From: Asterias rubens
Lineage: Eukaryota > Echinodermata > Asteroidea > Forcipulatida > Asteriidae
Direction of reading: 5' to 3'
Assembly: GCF_902459465.1 (NCBI RefSeq)
Contig: NC_047065.1
Location: forward strand, 4,460,309-4,524,308
DNA length: 64,000 nucleotides
Below the pieces are notes generated by a model, which saw only the letters and a list, made by a program, of their open reading frames with translations, had not been told where the DNA came from and ran no database searches. Made by a program: the position numbers and the translations under genes. Positions 1 to 11,200 of the stretch are shown here, in pieces (positions within the stretch are counted from its first letter, which is position 1; the number at the start of each line of letters is the position of its first letter).

Positions 1-124
1 ACAGGCATGACAGGAGGTACACACTGTGCAGATTATCATACTAAAGTCAAGCAAAGTGTTTCAATCATTCAATACCCTATTGAATGGTCGGGCGATACAA
101 ATTATACATATTTACCATTTTAAT

Positions 125-511
125 TTAAAGACAGTGGACACTATTGGTAATTGTCAAAGACTAGCCTTCACAGTTGGTGTATCTCAACATATGCATAAAA
201 TAACAAACCTGTGAAAATTTGAGCTCAATTGGTTATTGAACTTGCGAGATAATAATGAAAGAAAGAAACACCCTTGTCACACAAAGTTGTGTGCGTTTAG
301 ATGGTTGATTTCGAGACCTCAAGTTCTAAACTTGAGGTCTCGAAATCAAATTCGTGGAAAATTACTTCTTTCTTGAAAACTATGGCACTTCAGAGGGAGC
401 CGTTTCTCACAATGTTTTATACCACCAACCTCTCCCCATTACTCATTACCAAGTAAGGTTTTATGATAACAATTGTTTTGAGTAATTACCAATAGTGTCC
501 ACTGCCTTTAA
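125..511 (+). mobile_element. TTAA-flanked inverted-repeat element, family A, copy 1
   Basis: A 387-bp copy of the commonest repeat in the window. It starts TTAAAGACAGTGGACACTAT and ends with the near complement, GTGTCCACTGCCTTTAA. In the middle lies a hairpin, GATTTCGAGACCTCA facing TGAGGTCTCGAAATC. No coding frame. The TTAA at both ends could be a target duplication of piggyBac type or part of the terminal repeat; this copy alone cannot decide. Strand is relative: '+' means the end with TGTCAAAGAC comes first. Confidence 0.85.
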
Positions 512-1235
512 AGTGCAAAGTTTAAAGTTTGAAAACTAAACTCATTTCCCCCTCTAACAAATAAGATATGACAGGATATAGGCTACATGTTTTACTTCTG
601 GCACAGCAATAATCTGTATGGCGTTCACTCACTTTCAGTGGCACTGCCTGAGAAACCACATTTGACATGTACATGTATGAGGAAACCACCTGAAAAGTTG
701 CATGCCTGCATCCATCTGATCATGTTCTATAACACTATTGGACACTGTTTCTAAGTAAAAAAAGTGTAACTTTGTTTTTCAATTCCAGTTCAGCTCAGCC
801 TCCCTACCATGGGAAGCACGCAGCATTCATACCTCTTGTCACTAACCCCTGGAAGGGATGTACTGAGAAACAAGGCTGACTGGCTCAGGAAATTGTTAAT
901 ACATTAAATGTTAAGAGTGCGCGCGCTCAGTTTTTAAGATACTTGCATGTTGATCATTCCCGCATTTTTATGGCACAAACAGGTTTTTTGTTTAAAACAA
1001 AAACATTCTCTTAGACGAAAGACATGCGTGTACGCGTGGAAAGGATTGAATATAGGCGCTCATTTAAATGTGCTAGATTCTAGCACATTTTAATGAGCCA
1101 ATACCAGGGGTTATTATCGAGCAAGGCATGCTGGGAAAAAATGGCACGGCGAGATCGATCACCCCTGGGGAACGAGGTTTAGTTCAGCTGTACTTAACTG
1201 AAAAAACCCCCATAAGTTTGTTGGTCTATACTCAC

Positions 1236-4200
1236 TCTTCTGCATTGTAGAAGGTCTCTGCTTTCTTGATTCGCGTCTGGATCTTACGAGACACCTTGGA
1301 TTGATGTTCTTCCAGTGCCTTCTCTGCCAATGCTTTCTGTTCTTCATTGTGATAGAAGATGGCGGACATGTACTGACGGCTTGTACAGGCTGTGCTGTCA
1401 TGGTTGTTCCAGAAGATTGTAAGAAGAGTGTCATAGCTTGTTTGCTGCGGGTCAAAATCTACATCTATGGTCTCCGTGTGGTCACCACTGTGAATCAGGA
1501 GTTGAATAAATTATGCTGTTAATCTAGATTGCATTAACTACATGTATTGTTTTGAAGAATTTTTTTTAGCCTTTGGATGATAGGGGGGGGGGGGGCGCTT
1601 GAATCTCAAGAAAGTGGCCAGCAGGTCCCATTTTCATAGAATTGCTCTCACTGGACTGAAATATGTACCTAAACAATTTCTTACAATTTGCTGAACTTTA
1701 GGGAGGTTTGGAACTTACATGTAAGCATACGTATGTACATGTAGTATACAGTAAAAGTGTTTGAAAAAAAATATTGCATGACTTATGGGCCGCAAGGTTA
1801 CTGGCCAATTGCTAAAATGACTGCACTCTCGCTAGCCTTGTCCAAGGTTCTTTACGCAAGCACCGGCCCACTTGGAATGCACAAACTGCATAGATAATAA
1901 TAATAATAATAGATACTATACCGCAAAGTACATAACAGTACTTGATACCGTGGGGTCGAAGCATGGCTTTTCAAGGTATCAATGAGGTTACAACGAGTAA
2001 CAACAACCTCGAAAAAACCCATGCTTCGACCCCACGGTATCAAGTACTGTTGTGTACCGTGCAGTATAGTATCTATGTAGTTCGTGAAAGCAGCGGGCTG
2101 GTGCTTGCGTAAAGAGCTTTGGACAAGGCTACACTCTCGCTGGTGGTCCATAAGCTCTTTGGATCAATGGGTTTACATGTAGATCTGCATATATCTGGTA
2201 TCATAAGTGTTTGCATATATAATATCCAATTACTGGTACTGTGTAATCTCATTATTGCTGAATCAAGTACAAAATGAATATGATGCCACATTTCTTGACT
2301 TTGAACACTGACTTTGAATGGACTGACTGTCAGATTTGTGTAAGTGTAGTTGCTCTGTTGACAACTATAAGAAGGACTTACAGGCTATGGTATGTAGGAG
2401 AACTCTTAGATCCTCCTGTGTACCCAACCCTGGTACGGATTATCCCCTTAGCGCAGCCAAACTGCGCCTCGGGGAACCAAAATCAGCTAAGCGCAAAAGT
2501 GGCCTTCTCCGTCGGCATGTCTGGTTCTTTACGTGGCATTGTGGATCGAGGCAACTGTGGGAGGAGACAAAACAGATCTTAAAAAGTTGAGTCATACACA
2601 ACCTCTGAAGCGGGCAGGAGAGGGATCACCTTTAAGAGCACAATAGTTTTATTTCAAATATCAAGTAAATAAAGGCCTTTGAATAAACCACAAGGTCCGT
2701 CCCTGCACTTTGCCCTGCAGGTTATCAGCCTCAGAGTCAGAGGTGAATATTTTGTAGATCTGGCATTTCCTGATGAAACTCCCTTGAGAGTTTGCTTCCT
2801 TCTTCCGCTACAACCATTCCAAGAATAAAAGGTTTGTCCACTCTTTAAAAAATATACATTGTTTTTCAATGTTAGAAATATTTAAGCAACATGTAAACTT
2901 GTAATAACCCCAATGCAACCTGTAGTGTGTACAGACATTATCATTTTTAGGGGAAGAGTATATTAATTCCCAATACCTTTTTAACTTTGACTCTGAGTTA
3001 GCCACAAATGTGGGGGGTATTAATAAATGAATTGTGTGCTATAAGGTGTAGGCTTGGTAAAAGCATGTAGGAAGGAAATAAGGAGTTCGAAGGAATGGAC
3101 TTCAAAAGCCGAACCAGTGGTATCGCGGTCATGTTATAATCACCCTGTAATCACCTACATACCTTTTTATACACACTGGGCGACCTAGCGTCTGTGAGTT
3201 TGCGCGCACGAACTTGGTTCTTCACGCAACTATGGCGTTGTGTGTCGTATGATATAAAGGACAAAAATAAAATTTACGGACGCTCTCGGACACTTTAATG
3301 ATAAACACAATTGAATACAAACCAAAAAAGCACCCTTGTGTGCTAATACGCAAATTTTGAAATCTTGGGCGCCGCCATGTTTTAATGATTCTCCTCTTGT
3401 TGGACGTGAGAAGTCAGGGCACCAGGCAAACCTTGCAAGTCATGAATATCCAAGAGGTAATGTCACGTGACGTGGTATGGCTACGCTGATTTATCAATTT
3501 GCGAGGTGTACAAAGTAAATATGAATATGTATGAGGTGAGATTGCGCGGTGGTAGTTTCCAGATACAGCGCAGCGCTTCGTCACCTTATACATATTCAGT
3601 TTTTACTGTATACGCACATAAGCCTACCGATCATGACGTCACCTTATGGATATTCATGACATTGCAAAATTTGCCGGGCGCCCACGATCAACAGAAGGAG
3701 CATCATTAAAAGATGGTGGCGTCCAAGAACATGTCACGTTAAATGTAATTTTTGTACACGTTTTTTTGGACCAATTTTCAAATCATCACATCTGCACAGA
3801 GTCATCATTTAGTAAGCCCTGTTATGTGTCATAGTAATTCCACAAATGTAAGTAATAAAATGAGGTATGTTGGAGTAGTATAGGACTTTTTTAAATGGGA
3901 GAAATTTGCAATCAAACTACCACGCATTTTGCGACCTTTGAAAACTTAGCGTTTAAGACATGTATCGAACGTGGGCTGTAAATGGTGACAGTGATGAGAC
4001 CGATGTTAAAAGCGGAGCCATTGGGTGCGTTCGTTTAGCTTCCCTGGGTCGCACAGGGTACCAGTATGTACACTTTTTGCGCACAGCCATGTACATATTA
4101 CTGGTACCCTTGTGTTTTGTACACAAATCACGGATCGTACCCATTCTCTCGTGACGCACTCTCGCAAAATGAGGTCGGGTAATTTTCAAAATTGTTGGCA

Positions 4201-5905
4201 GAGGAGTAGGCCTAACACGTACAGTAGATGGGGAATCCGAAATTACGGTAAGAATTTATCATTTTTAAAAATTTTCGAGATTGCGGAGTGGGTTCTCTGG
4301 TCGCCCCCTGGCACATTGAGATATCAAAGGACACATAGAGCCTAATTTTGGCGAGATAAAAAAAAAAATAAGAGAGATTTCTGATTCAAAAATTCATTGA
4401 ACCATGGGTCGTTAAACGCGGGACAGATATTCGTCTATGAGGTTACGGGAGACGATAGCCGGACGAAACCGAATTAGTTCTAGGAGTACACTGACGTCAC
4501 CACGGGAAGGCTCACGTGGTGACGTGTCTGGGGTTTTTTCCTGGTTCGAGGACGAACGTGGAGTAATTGTGTGCCCACGTTCGTCCTGGAAAAAAATAAA
4601 ATACGCAACATCGGGGTCGACCCAGGGAAGCTAAACGAACGCACCCAATAACAGCTCAACAAGGTGGGCTATATCGTAGGAGGTCCTGTTTTCGAGGTGT
4701 CCCTAAAATCGTGGCAAATCTTTTACCTCTCTGTGCGCGATGTAAACAGTCCCAAGATAAAAATTGTGTGGTTTTATTGCCAAGCAAAGAGTTTCCTCTC
4801 CCTTGACCAAAACTTAGAAACACGTAAGGCTCCACTGGATATTTGCACTTGTAAATGCAAAAAGTTTGGTATTTTAGGCATTTCTACAAGGTACAAAAAT
4901 ATGTCATAATGTTGAGGCCATATAAAAATATTTGCCCACCGAAAAAGTTTCATCAAACACTATTTCAATTCACAATTCATGATGATCAAATCATGTGACT
5001 GAATATTTTGCTGAGCATTCTGGAAAAAAAATACAGAGGCTTAAAGAAGCCATGTGCCTTATATCATTTTCTAATATTTTTTGAGATTTCTTTTTTAACC
5101 CTCCGATCAATATTATTATTTATATTAAAACTTAAACGAGCAGCTTTTTGATTCAATTATCACTGTTTATTTATACGCGTTATTATAAATTTTAAGAGAA
5201 AAAAAGGGGAAAAAAATAAATAAAAATCAGATTTGAAAGCCAATGATTTTTCACACTTTTTATTAAATTATTTATTTTTGTTATTTTTTGCAAATTACCA
5301 TGGTAATTTTAAAATTTCATTAAAAAATATTTTGAATAAAACGAAGATAACTGCTGGCTATAGAGTCATACACAGAGTCTCCAAGAACACTTGTAGTCAC
5401 TGTAGATGTTTCTTCCATGTATGGCTTCACTGGGAAACCATGCTTTCTTGTTTGCCGTGAAAACAGGAAAAACTCAAAACAAATGGGGCCAGTTGAAGTC
5501 ATCGAAGATCGGTGTGTAGTGTGAACATTTCAATGTCCATCAAGTTTTAATATATGTTTGCATACTTCATATTAACAAAAGAAGGTAAATAGGGCATCGG
5601 TTGATATATATAAGGCATCATTACTTTTTTCCCAATTCAAAGAAAAAGGCATATTAATAGCGTGAAAAGCGTGGTAAGGGGAGGATATATAGCCCACTGA
5701 CTACTGTTTATGATTTTAAAAATGTCAACATAAATACCAAATCAAAATCATTATCATGACTGATATATGATCATTATCAGTCTCTTCTTATCAGTAATCA
5801 TAGCCCCACTTGCGTGGCCAAGAATAGCTGAATCCTTACCTAGCACACAAGTGCAGTGGGGCTACAGTAATCACAAAATGTACTTACCGAGTCAGCAACT
5901 CCCAT
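1236..5905 (-). CDS. msrA: Peptide-methionine (S)-S-oxide reductase (MsrA), selenocysteine form, 5' part
   Basis: Reduces methionine-S-sulfoxide in proteins. Exons in coding order: 5888-5905 (six residues, MGVADS), 2382-2554, 1236-1487; the rest lies beyond position 1. Phases agree: exon 1 ends phase 0 at TCG|GTAAGT; exon 2 starts after CTCCTCCCACAG and ends two bases into a codon at CCT|GTAAGT; exon 3 supplies the third base. The 147 visible residues include ATFALS-U-FWFPEAQFG, RTRVGYTGG, GDHTETIDVDFDP, FWNNHD, SRQYMSAIFYHNEEQ and AETFYNAE, all MsrA-type blocks. The in-frame TGA (2483-2485, codon 30) sits where MsrA has its catalytic Cys (GCFWG), so it is read as selenocysteine. Exon 1 is the least certain. 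The C-terminal part (resolving Cys) and the SECIS element are not visible; I found no convincing SECIS in 1-1235. Alternative: a pseudogene with one nonsense change. Confidence 0.8.
1582..1594. repeat. Poly-G run
   Basis: An uninterrupted G run of about 13 in MsrA intron 2. Length is prone to sequencing error and polymorphism. Nothing else recognisable lies between exon 3 and the foldback element. Confidence 0.8.
1833..2131. mobile_element. 299-bp foldback element with 9-bp target duplication
   Basis: Long imperfect palindrome in MsrA intron 2. It opens TAGCCTTGTCCAAGG and closes with GGACAAGGCTA. Inner arms repeat the theme around 1930-2075, including ACCGTGGGGTCGAAGCATGG and its complement. 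The flanks carry the direct repeat CACTCTCGC (1824-1832 and 2132-2140), a 9-bp target-site duplication typical of Mutator-like elements. A short (AAT)n run lies inside at about 1894-1911. No coding capacity. Confidence 0.75.
2483..2485 (-). other. msrA: Putative selenocysteine codon (TGA) in MsrA
   Basis: On the minus strand the frame reads GCG CTT AGC TGA TTT TGG TTC CCC GAG. The residue just before Phe-Trp is the sulfur nucleophile in MsrA enzymes, and replacing that one Cys codon by TGA is the known pattern in algal selenoprotein MsrA. The frame stays open on both sides and joins exon 3 in phase. Decoding would need a SECIS hairpin in the 3' UTR, which would be outside the window. Confidence 0.72.
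3364..3726. mobile_element. Foldback element of about 363 bp carrying a GTCACGTGAC palindrome
   Basis: In MsrA intron 1. The left end CTTGGGCGCCGCCATGTTTT matches the complement of the right end, CTTGGACGCCACCATCTTTT, and pairing continues inward through ATGAATATCC. A perfect E-box palindrome, GTCACGTGAC, sits at 3462-3471 in the left arm. No protein-coding frame of note. Confidence 0.65.
4020..4649. mobile_element. 630-bp element with perfect 32-bp terminal inverted repeats
   Basis: In MsrA intron 1. Bases 4020-4051 (starting ATTGGGTGCGTTCG) are the exact reverse complement of 4618-4649. Subterminal hairpins lie inside: GGTACCAGTATGTACA facing TGTACATATTACTGGTACC at about 4058-4110, GTCACCACG facing CGTGGTGAC, and GGACGAACGTGG facing CCACGTTCGTCC at about 4550-4590. 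No transposase frame, so non-autonomous. I could not define a target duplication. Perfect repeats suggest a fairly recent insertion. Confidence 0.75.
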
Positions 5906-7629
5906 AAGATTACTGGTATTCAGTCTGAAATTCTGGAATAACCGGAAAGCTTGAAAACCGACGAGGCGGATACTGCCCAATGCGGTCATAAAAGTTGAAG
6001 GATTTCTTTCAACAACAGAAAATGATGATGTGCAGTTTTTTCTCGCAGTAAACTTTAAACTGTGTCACAGTGTCATCTGTCCTTATACATGTATTATGTA
6101 TTCTTTTATTTTTCTGTTTTGTAAGCATTTTCTTGTGCGTAACGTGTAGTTCATGTAAACTTAAACTACGGAAGCCGCCAAGGTTCGTGTAATTCTTCAA
6201 TGAACAAACTTCTGTTTGCATACCGCCAGTTTCTTGATTTCCCACACATTATGCAGTGCTTCAAACAGTTTTGTTTCAACATGGTCATTTTAGGGAAACA
6301 CTACACTTTTTATACATTTGTTTGATACATGTACGTGAGAGTTTTCCTATGTGGTTGTATAATTTATCATCCTGTATATGTTGTATTTATCATCATGGAG
6401 CAATAAACTAGAAAACATATGTTTGGGGGAAATAGAAACAAACCAATATGTATAGTTTTGCTCTTAAATATGATTTTGCTGTTATAAATATGTGGTTTTG
6501 CTCATTTAGTCATAAACAGCCCCTAATAGATGAGTAACGGGCCGAACTACAACACTTTAATGCACTTTTCAGGGTATTTAATTGCACTTTTTCTGATTTT
6601 CAAAGGGAAAAACAAAAATAGGAAATCAGACGAAAGAATCATATGCCTGGACTACTTTTATGTAAACAAACTCTTTGACAAGTTCAAAAGTCTGCGACAC
6701 CTTTTTTTTAAACTTTTTTTTTTACACTCAAGTTTGCTGTTCACATAAAATTAATTATATGCTTATCTGTAACCGTGTTAAAATGGTTTCTGAAAAACCT
6801 GTTTAACCTTCATACAAGTTGTATTTTTACTGTCATCGAGGATGTCAATGTGAAATCAATGTCGAATTGAATTGAACGTTTCCAGTCTTTACATACAATG
6901 TGACAATGACAAATGAATTCCTTCACATTAGCTTCCCCATCAAGCATGCACAATTGAACAATCTGAAGACAGTTACTTATCGGACACTTAAAAATTCTGA
7001 CAAACGACATTTTGAAACCAAAAGTTCAAAAAGCACTTTCTGTAAAACTTCCTGAAGAAATATTTATTTTATCACATCAAACAATGCATAAGGAACAAAT
7101 CGTGAAATGCACATTATTCATGTTTAAATAAGATACACAAAATACAAGGAATGAAGATAACAAACAAACATTTTAAGGCACATTTGTTAAGGTTGCATAT
7201 AATATAAGCTTAACCCTTTCTTTTTCATGTTTTTTTTTTCAAGCTTAAAAACACAATCTAACAATAATGCCCCCCAATAAAGATTGAATGTATAGGGAAC
7301 ACAACACTTAGTATTTCCTAAGCAGGCAATAGCCACCCTGCCTAGAAACTTACATAGAATTGAGTCAAAACTTCTGCAAAAAGTCGGTATAAAGGGCACA
7401 TAACGATTTAAAAAAAATATTTTTAGATTGAATTTGGGATGACCCAAATTTACAATTACATGATTTCAGTTGTTATGTGTTGTAACATACAGATACAAGG
7501 AAGTACAGATAAGTTTGTGTCAAAAATGAAACAAAGTTGTTGGAAACTACAACGGATACAATAAACCGCAACAATGAAACTGCAACTAGTCTTTCTCACA
7601 GAAAGAACTTTGGTGTCAAATAAGCCAGC

Positions 7630-7635
7630 TTTATT
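7630..7635 (-). promoter_or_regulatory. Candidate poly(A) signal for cathepsin Z
   Basis: AATAAA on the minus strand, about 625 bp after the cathepsin Z stop. Another candidate lies near 7,066. Choice between them is not possible from sequence alone. Confidence 0.35.
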
Positions 7636-7848
7636 TGCATAAAAAACATGGTTCTTTTCTTGCATACCAAGAATATCTGGAGAAAATTATTGAAATAGCA
7701 TCAAGGTTTTTGTTTGTTTGCGTTTCAGAGATTTAGTTTGTACTATCTTTGGTCTCGAAAGGGACACATGTCCTTGGATCGAGGGAGTTGGTCCATGAAA
7801 AGCATTTAAAACAGTTTGTTATGAAATGCATGGTTAATTTTGTATGCA

Positions 7849-7850
<2 letters not shown>

Positions 7851-7894
<44 letters not shown>
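7851..7894. repeat. (TTA)n microsatellite
   Basis: About 14 TTA units, in the probable 3' UTR of cathepsin Z. Similar ATT tracts end several SINE-like repeats in this window, so it may be the tail of a decayed insertion. Confidence 0.85.
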
Positions 7895-8260
7895 GTTATG
7901 ATTTAACACTTATTGCATGAAGAAGGAAAGTCATGAGTATTATCATAGAGGTGCCGGGCATAGTGATGACAAATTGTGCTTGGCAGGGAATAGCCACCAA
8001 GACATTGACTGGCTCCCTGCAAAACTGTTTCATCATATTTTTCACTGAACATCTTAGAAAATGCTAATAACTTTCCCACGCAATCTTGTTCTGGTTTGAA
8101 ACCAGCATTAAACCATTGGGCCTTTGTTACACTTGACAACTGACTCATTTAATGCCCCCAAAATGTTGTTGTTGTTTTAAAGACATTATTTCTTCTTTGA
8201 GGTCGTATTGAACTAGTCTCTTTGTCAGCTGTCTGGTGTGACACGGTGCGCAGTATTGCC

Positions 8261-11200
8261 TTATGGAAGGATGATGTCAGCATAGGAACAGTCAGTTTCA
8301 ATGCCCAGGTTGTATTTGTTTCCTTCATTGTTCTTGAATGAACTTGTAACAGTACGGTACCAGCCAGATTCTCCCTGAGTAGTAGAGAAAATATTTGGAA
8401 TAAAGTTTGTTAAGGGGAGTGTATCTTATTAAAAACCAGCACACAAGGTATAGCTTCAAAACACAGCTTTTTTTATGTAGTTTTCAATGACCAGGGCTGT
8501 ACATCATAAAGCCTGTAAGATGACATTTTCTTTTTCTGCATAAGGAGAATGAGTTCCTATTTCATTCAATATATAATAAACACCATAAGCAAAGGAAAAG
8601 GCACTCGACTGAAAGCACTTGATTGATGCTCGATCATTTGTGAAAAACACTTTCTGCTAAGTTATAAAGCACATACAGATTTGAATTCAGCATGTTCGTT
8701 ATACTATAGAACAACTGTTTTATGTTGCCACCAGAGAGTCAGAACGAATCTCATTTTCTGGTTTAGATAGAATTTCTGGCCCACAGTCTAATTGGGTCCG
8801 ATGGAAAACAGACTGTGCAAGTCTTGCATGTATTTGCAAGGCTAGTAGATAAAAGCTACAAATTTGTATCCTTCACATGTTTAGCAATGTACTATATGGT
8901 TCCCAATAAATTATGTACAAGACTAAACTTAGCCATTTTCATAAATCTATTCAGCACACAAATGCGCTTAGCAAAGTGTGCTCAGCAAAAACAGGTTACC
9001 ATCAAAACTACACTGTGTTTTTGTATTTTTTTCTGAACCAGTAGAGTACCCCATTTATTGTTGCTTAGCAAACAGTTTTAAAGCATTTTTACTGCTTAAA
9101 AGCTTCATGAAGATGGTCCCAGACTTAGACCAGAAGAGATGCAATGAGATACAGAGAATGGCTGAGAGATTGTTCTCCATGCTAAAGACGATGTGACCTG
9201 TGACATCACATGTTTACAAAAGAGCCACAGAGCCTGGACTTCCTGCAGGCATGATTTGTACACAGCTCAACGGAAGAAAATATAAAATCCAATTTGTTTC
9301 AACTTTTGATATGATGAAAGGGGGCACATCTCAAAACTTGTCCAGCTTTACCTTTTGAAACTCCTGGTTTTATGTGGAAATTATGACACAAAATGTCAAC
9401 TTTCCCATAGGACCAGTGTAGTGCAGTGCCAGCCAGAATACTTAAAGAATGTATAAGGTCACACTTATTGTAAACAAAGGTCACATGGTCTATAAACTCA
9501 ATACTTACCCATGGTTGACCCCATGAGTTACGGACGACCCAGAACTCCACACCGTTCTCATCCACTCCCCATCCTGCTACAGCAATAGCATGGTTCAACT
9601 GATGGGAAAAAAACACAGTGATATTATTCAGGGCTCAAATTTTGTGGGAGAAATCCACAAACAGCAATACCTAGGGATTGTAGCTCACAATAGACTGATC
9701 CATTAAGCTCCGAGTCAATGCGTATTGACCAATCACAACCCATTGCACAACCAAAAGTCCAACAAAATAAGGTCCGACATGCGTGCGCGTATGCTTGGCG
9801 CGCGCGGCAGAGTTGTGCAGAATGGCATTGGGGATGCTCACGTGTTCTTGCTCACACGTGCGCTGTGGGCGGAGCCTAATGGATCGGTGTATTGTTATTG
9901 GCTGGACCAGTCTATTTCACCCGACCAGACTCAAAATGAGAAGAGACATTAAAAGGTCAGAATCAAAATTAAATCACAGTTTTGACAGCGGCCTTTAAAC
10001 TCGTTTGCTTGTTCAGAAGAGAATATTTATCTCACTTGTTTTGTATGCATTTATAAATAAACTTTCATACTCAGCAGAATTTGAAAGTCAACATTTGAAC
10101 ATCATCTAAAAGGAGTTTGAATTAAAAACACAAGACAATCGGACGTGTCCCGTTTGTGAGTTTACTTGCCTTTAAACACAAACCACTGACCTCGGGTCCG
10201 TGGTCTAGGGTAAATTGTGAGCCCTGTTATCCATTAAATTTAATAGCCATCATCACTGTAGCGTAACACTCTTGATAAATCCAATAACTTTCCCGAATCG
10301 TCAACAAAATGAACCATCAGAATCCCTCAGTAATAGAATAACTCGGCTCATAATCTTCTAGCAATTGATAAGATGAGTGTTCCCAGGCCCTGTTCTGGGC
10401 ACAGGGACTTTGGCTAGGCAGTGTGGAGTCCATAAAAACAAAGTAAAATAAGGAGACTATTTTTGGGAACAAAATTAATGTTAAGAAGGAACACTACATT
10501 GTAAAGTACAATCATGTGCTATAGTTCCAAGGACATGTTAAATGCAGCTCGATCAACTTAAATTAAAGGAATGCTAGCCCCTTTGGGACTACCAGTCAAA
10601 AAGTCCTTACCATTGGATTAGCTATGTACTGCGAGTAAACCTTTCCACCTCTAAATTGCTCAAGTTCTGGAGTGGCTTCAATCGCACAGCTACATGAAAG
10701 AAACAAGTTTTCCTGTTAGCACGCACCTTTTACATACTGCATGATTACATTGAAATTCATTCATTACAAAGTTCAAAAATGGTGTATAGGCAATGAGACC
10801 CCTTGCACTGACATCACACATGGCCACATAAAAACTAGAGGGCGAACTGGCCTATATACCCGCCCCGGCATGCGCGCAGGCAGCCATTTTCTAAGTTGAC
10901 AAAACCTCAAACGTGTATTTCATATTCAACGCGCGTACAGAATGGCGCGCTTGTCATCTTGCGGTCCCGTCGCGTTTGTGCAAGCAGCATCACCAGTGCG
11001 CCCTCTAGTTCTTACATATAACTCTATGCACATGGCCTACCCAGACGGCCTGCCATTTTGAGAGTCAAAATACAGTGAGCGCCTAACCCCTCACAGGGCA
11101 CCTAAAAATGCACCTGGGACTGTAACACAATGGCAAGTCAATTTGGAAGAACCAGTTGGGTTTGGTTCAATACTCATCACAAGCTTGTAATGGAGTGATT

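Larger units (their letters stand above)
5906..8260. other. Interval between MsrA exon 1 and the cathepsin Z stop codon
   Basis: Holds the MsrA 5' UTR and promoter side (low end) and the 3' UTR of cathepsin Z (high end). I see no further exon. Bases 7,735-7,840 look like a decayed family D copy (CTTGGATCGAG, GAGTTGGTCCATGAAAAGC, TTTGTTATGAAATGCAT), followed by a (TTA)n microsatellite. The short open frames here lack homology or splice context. Confidence 0.6.

Noticed and set aside
2483..2485. MsrA as a plain pseudogene
   Set aside because: Only one stop, exactly at the catalytic position, with perfect splice phases and a clean downstream frame; selenocysteine explains this better, though it remains unproven.
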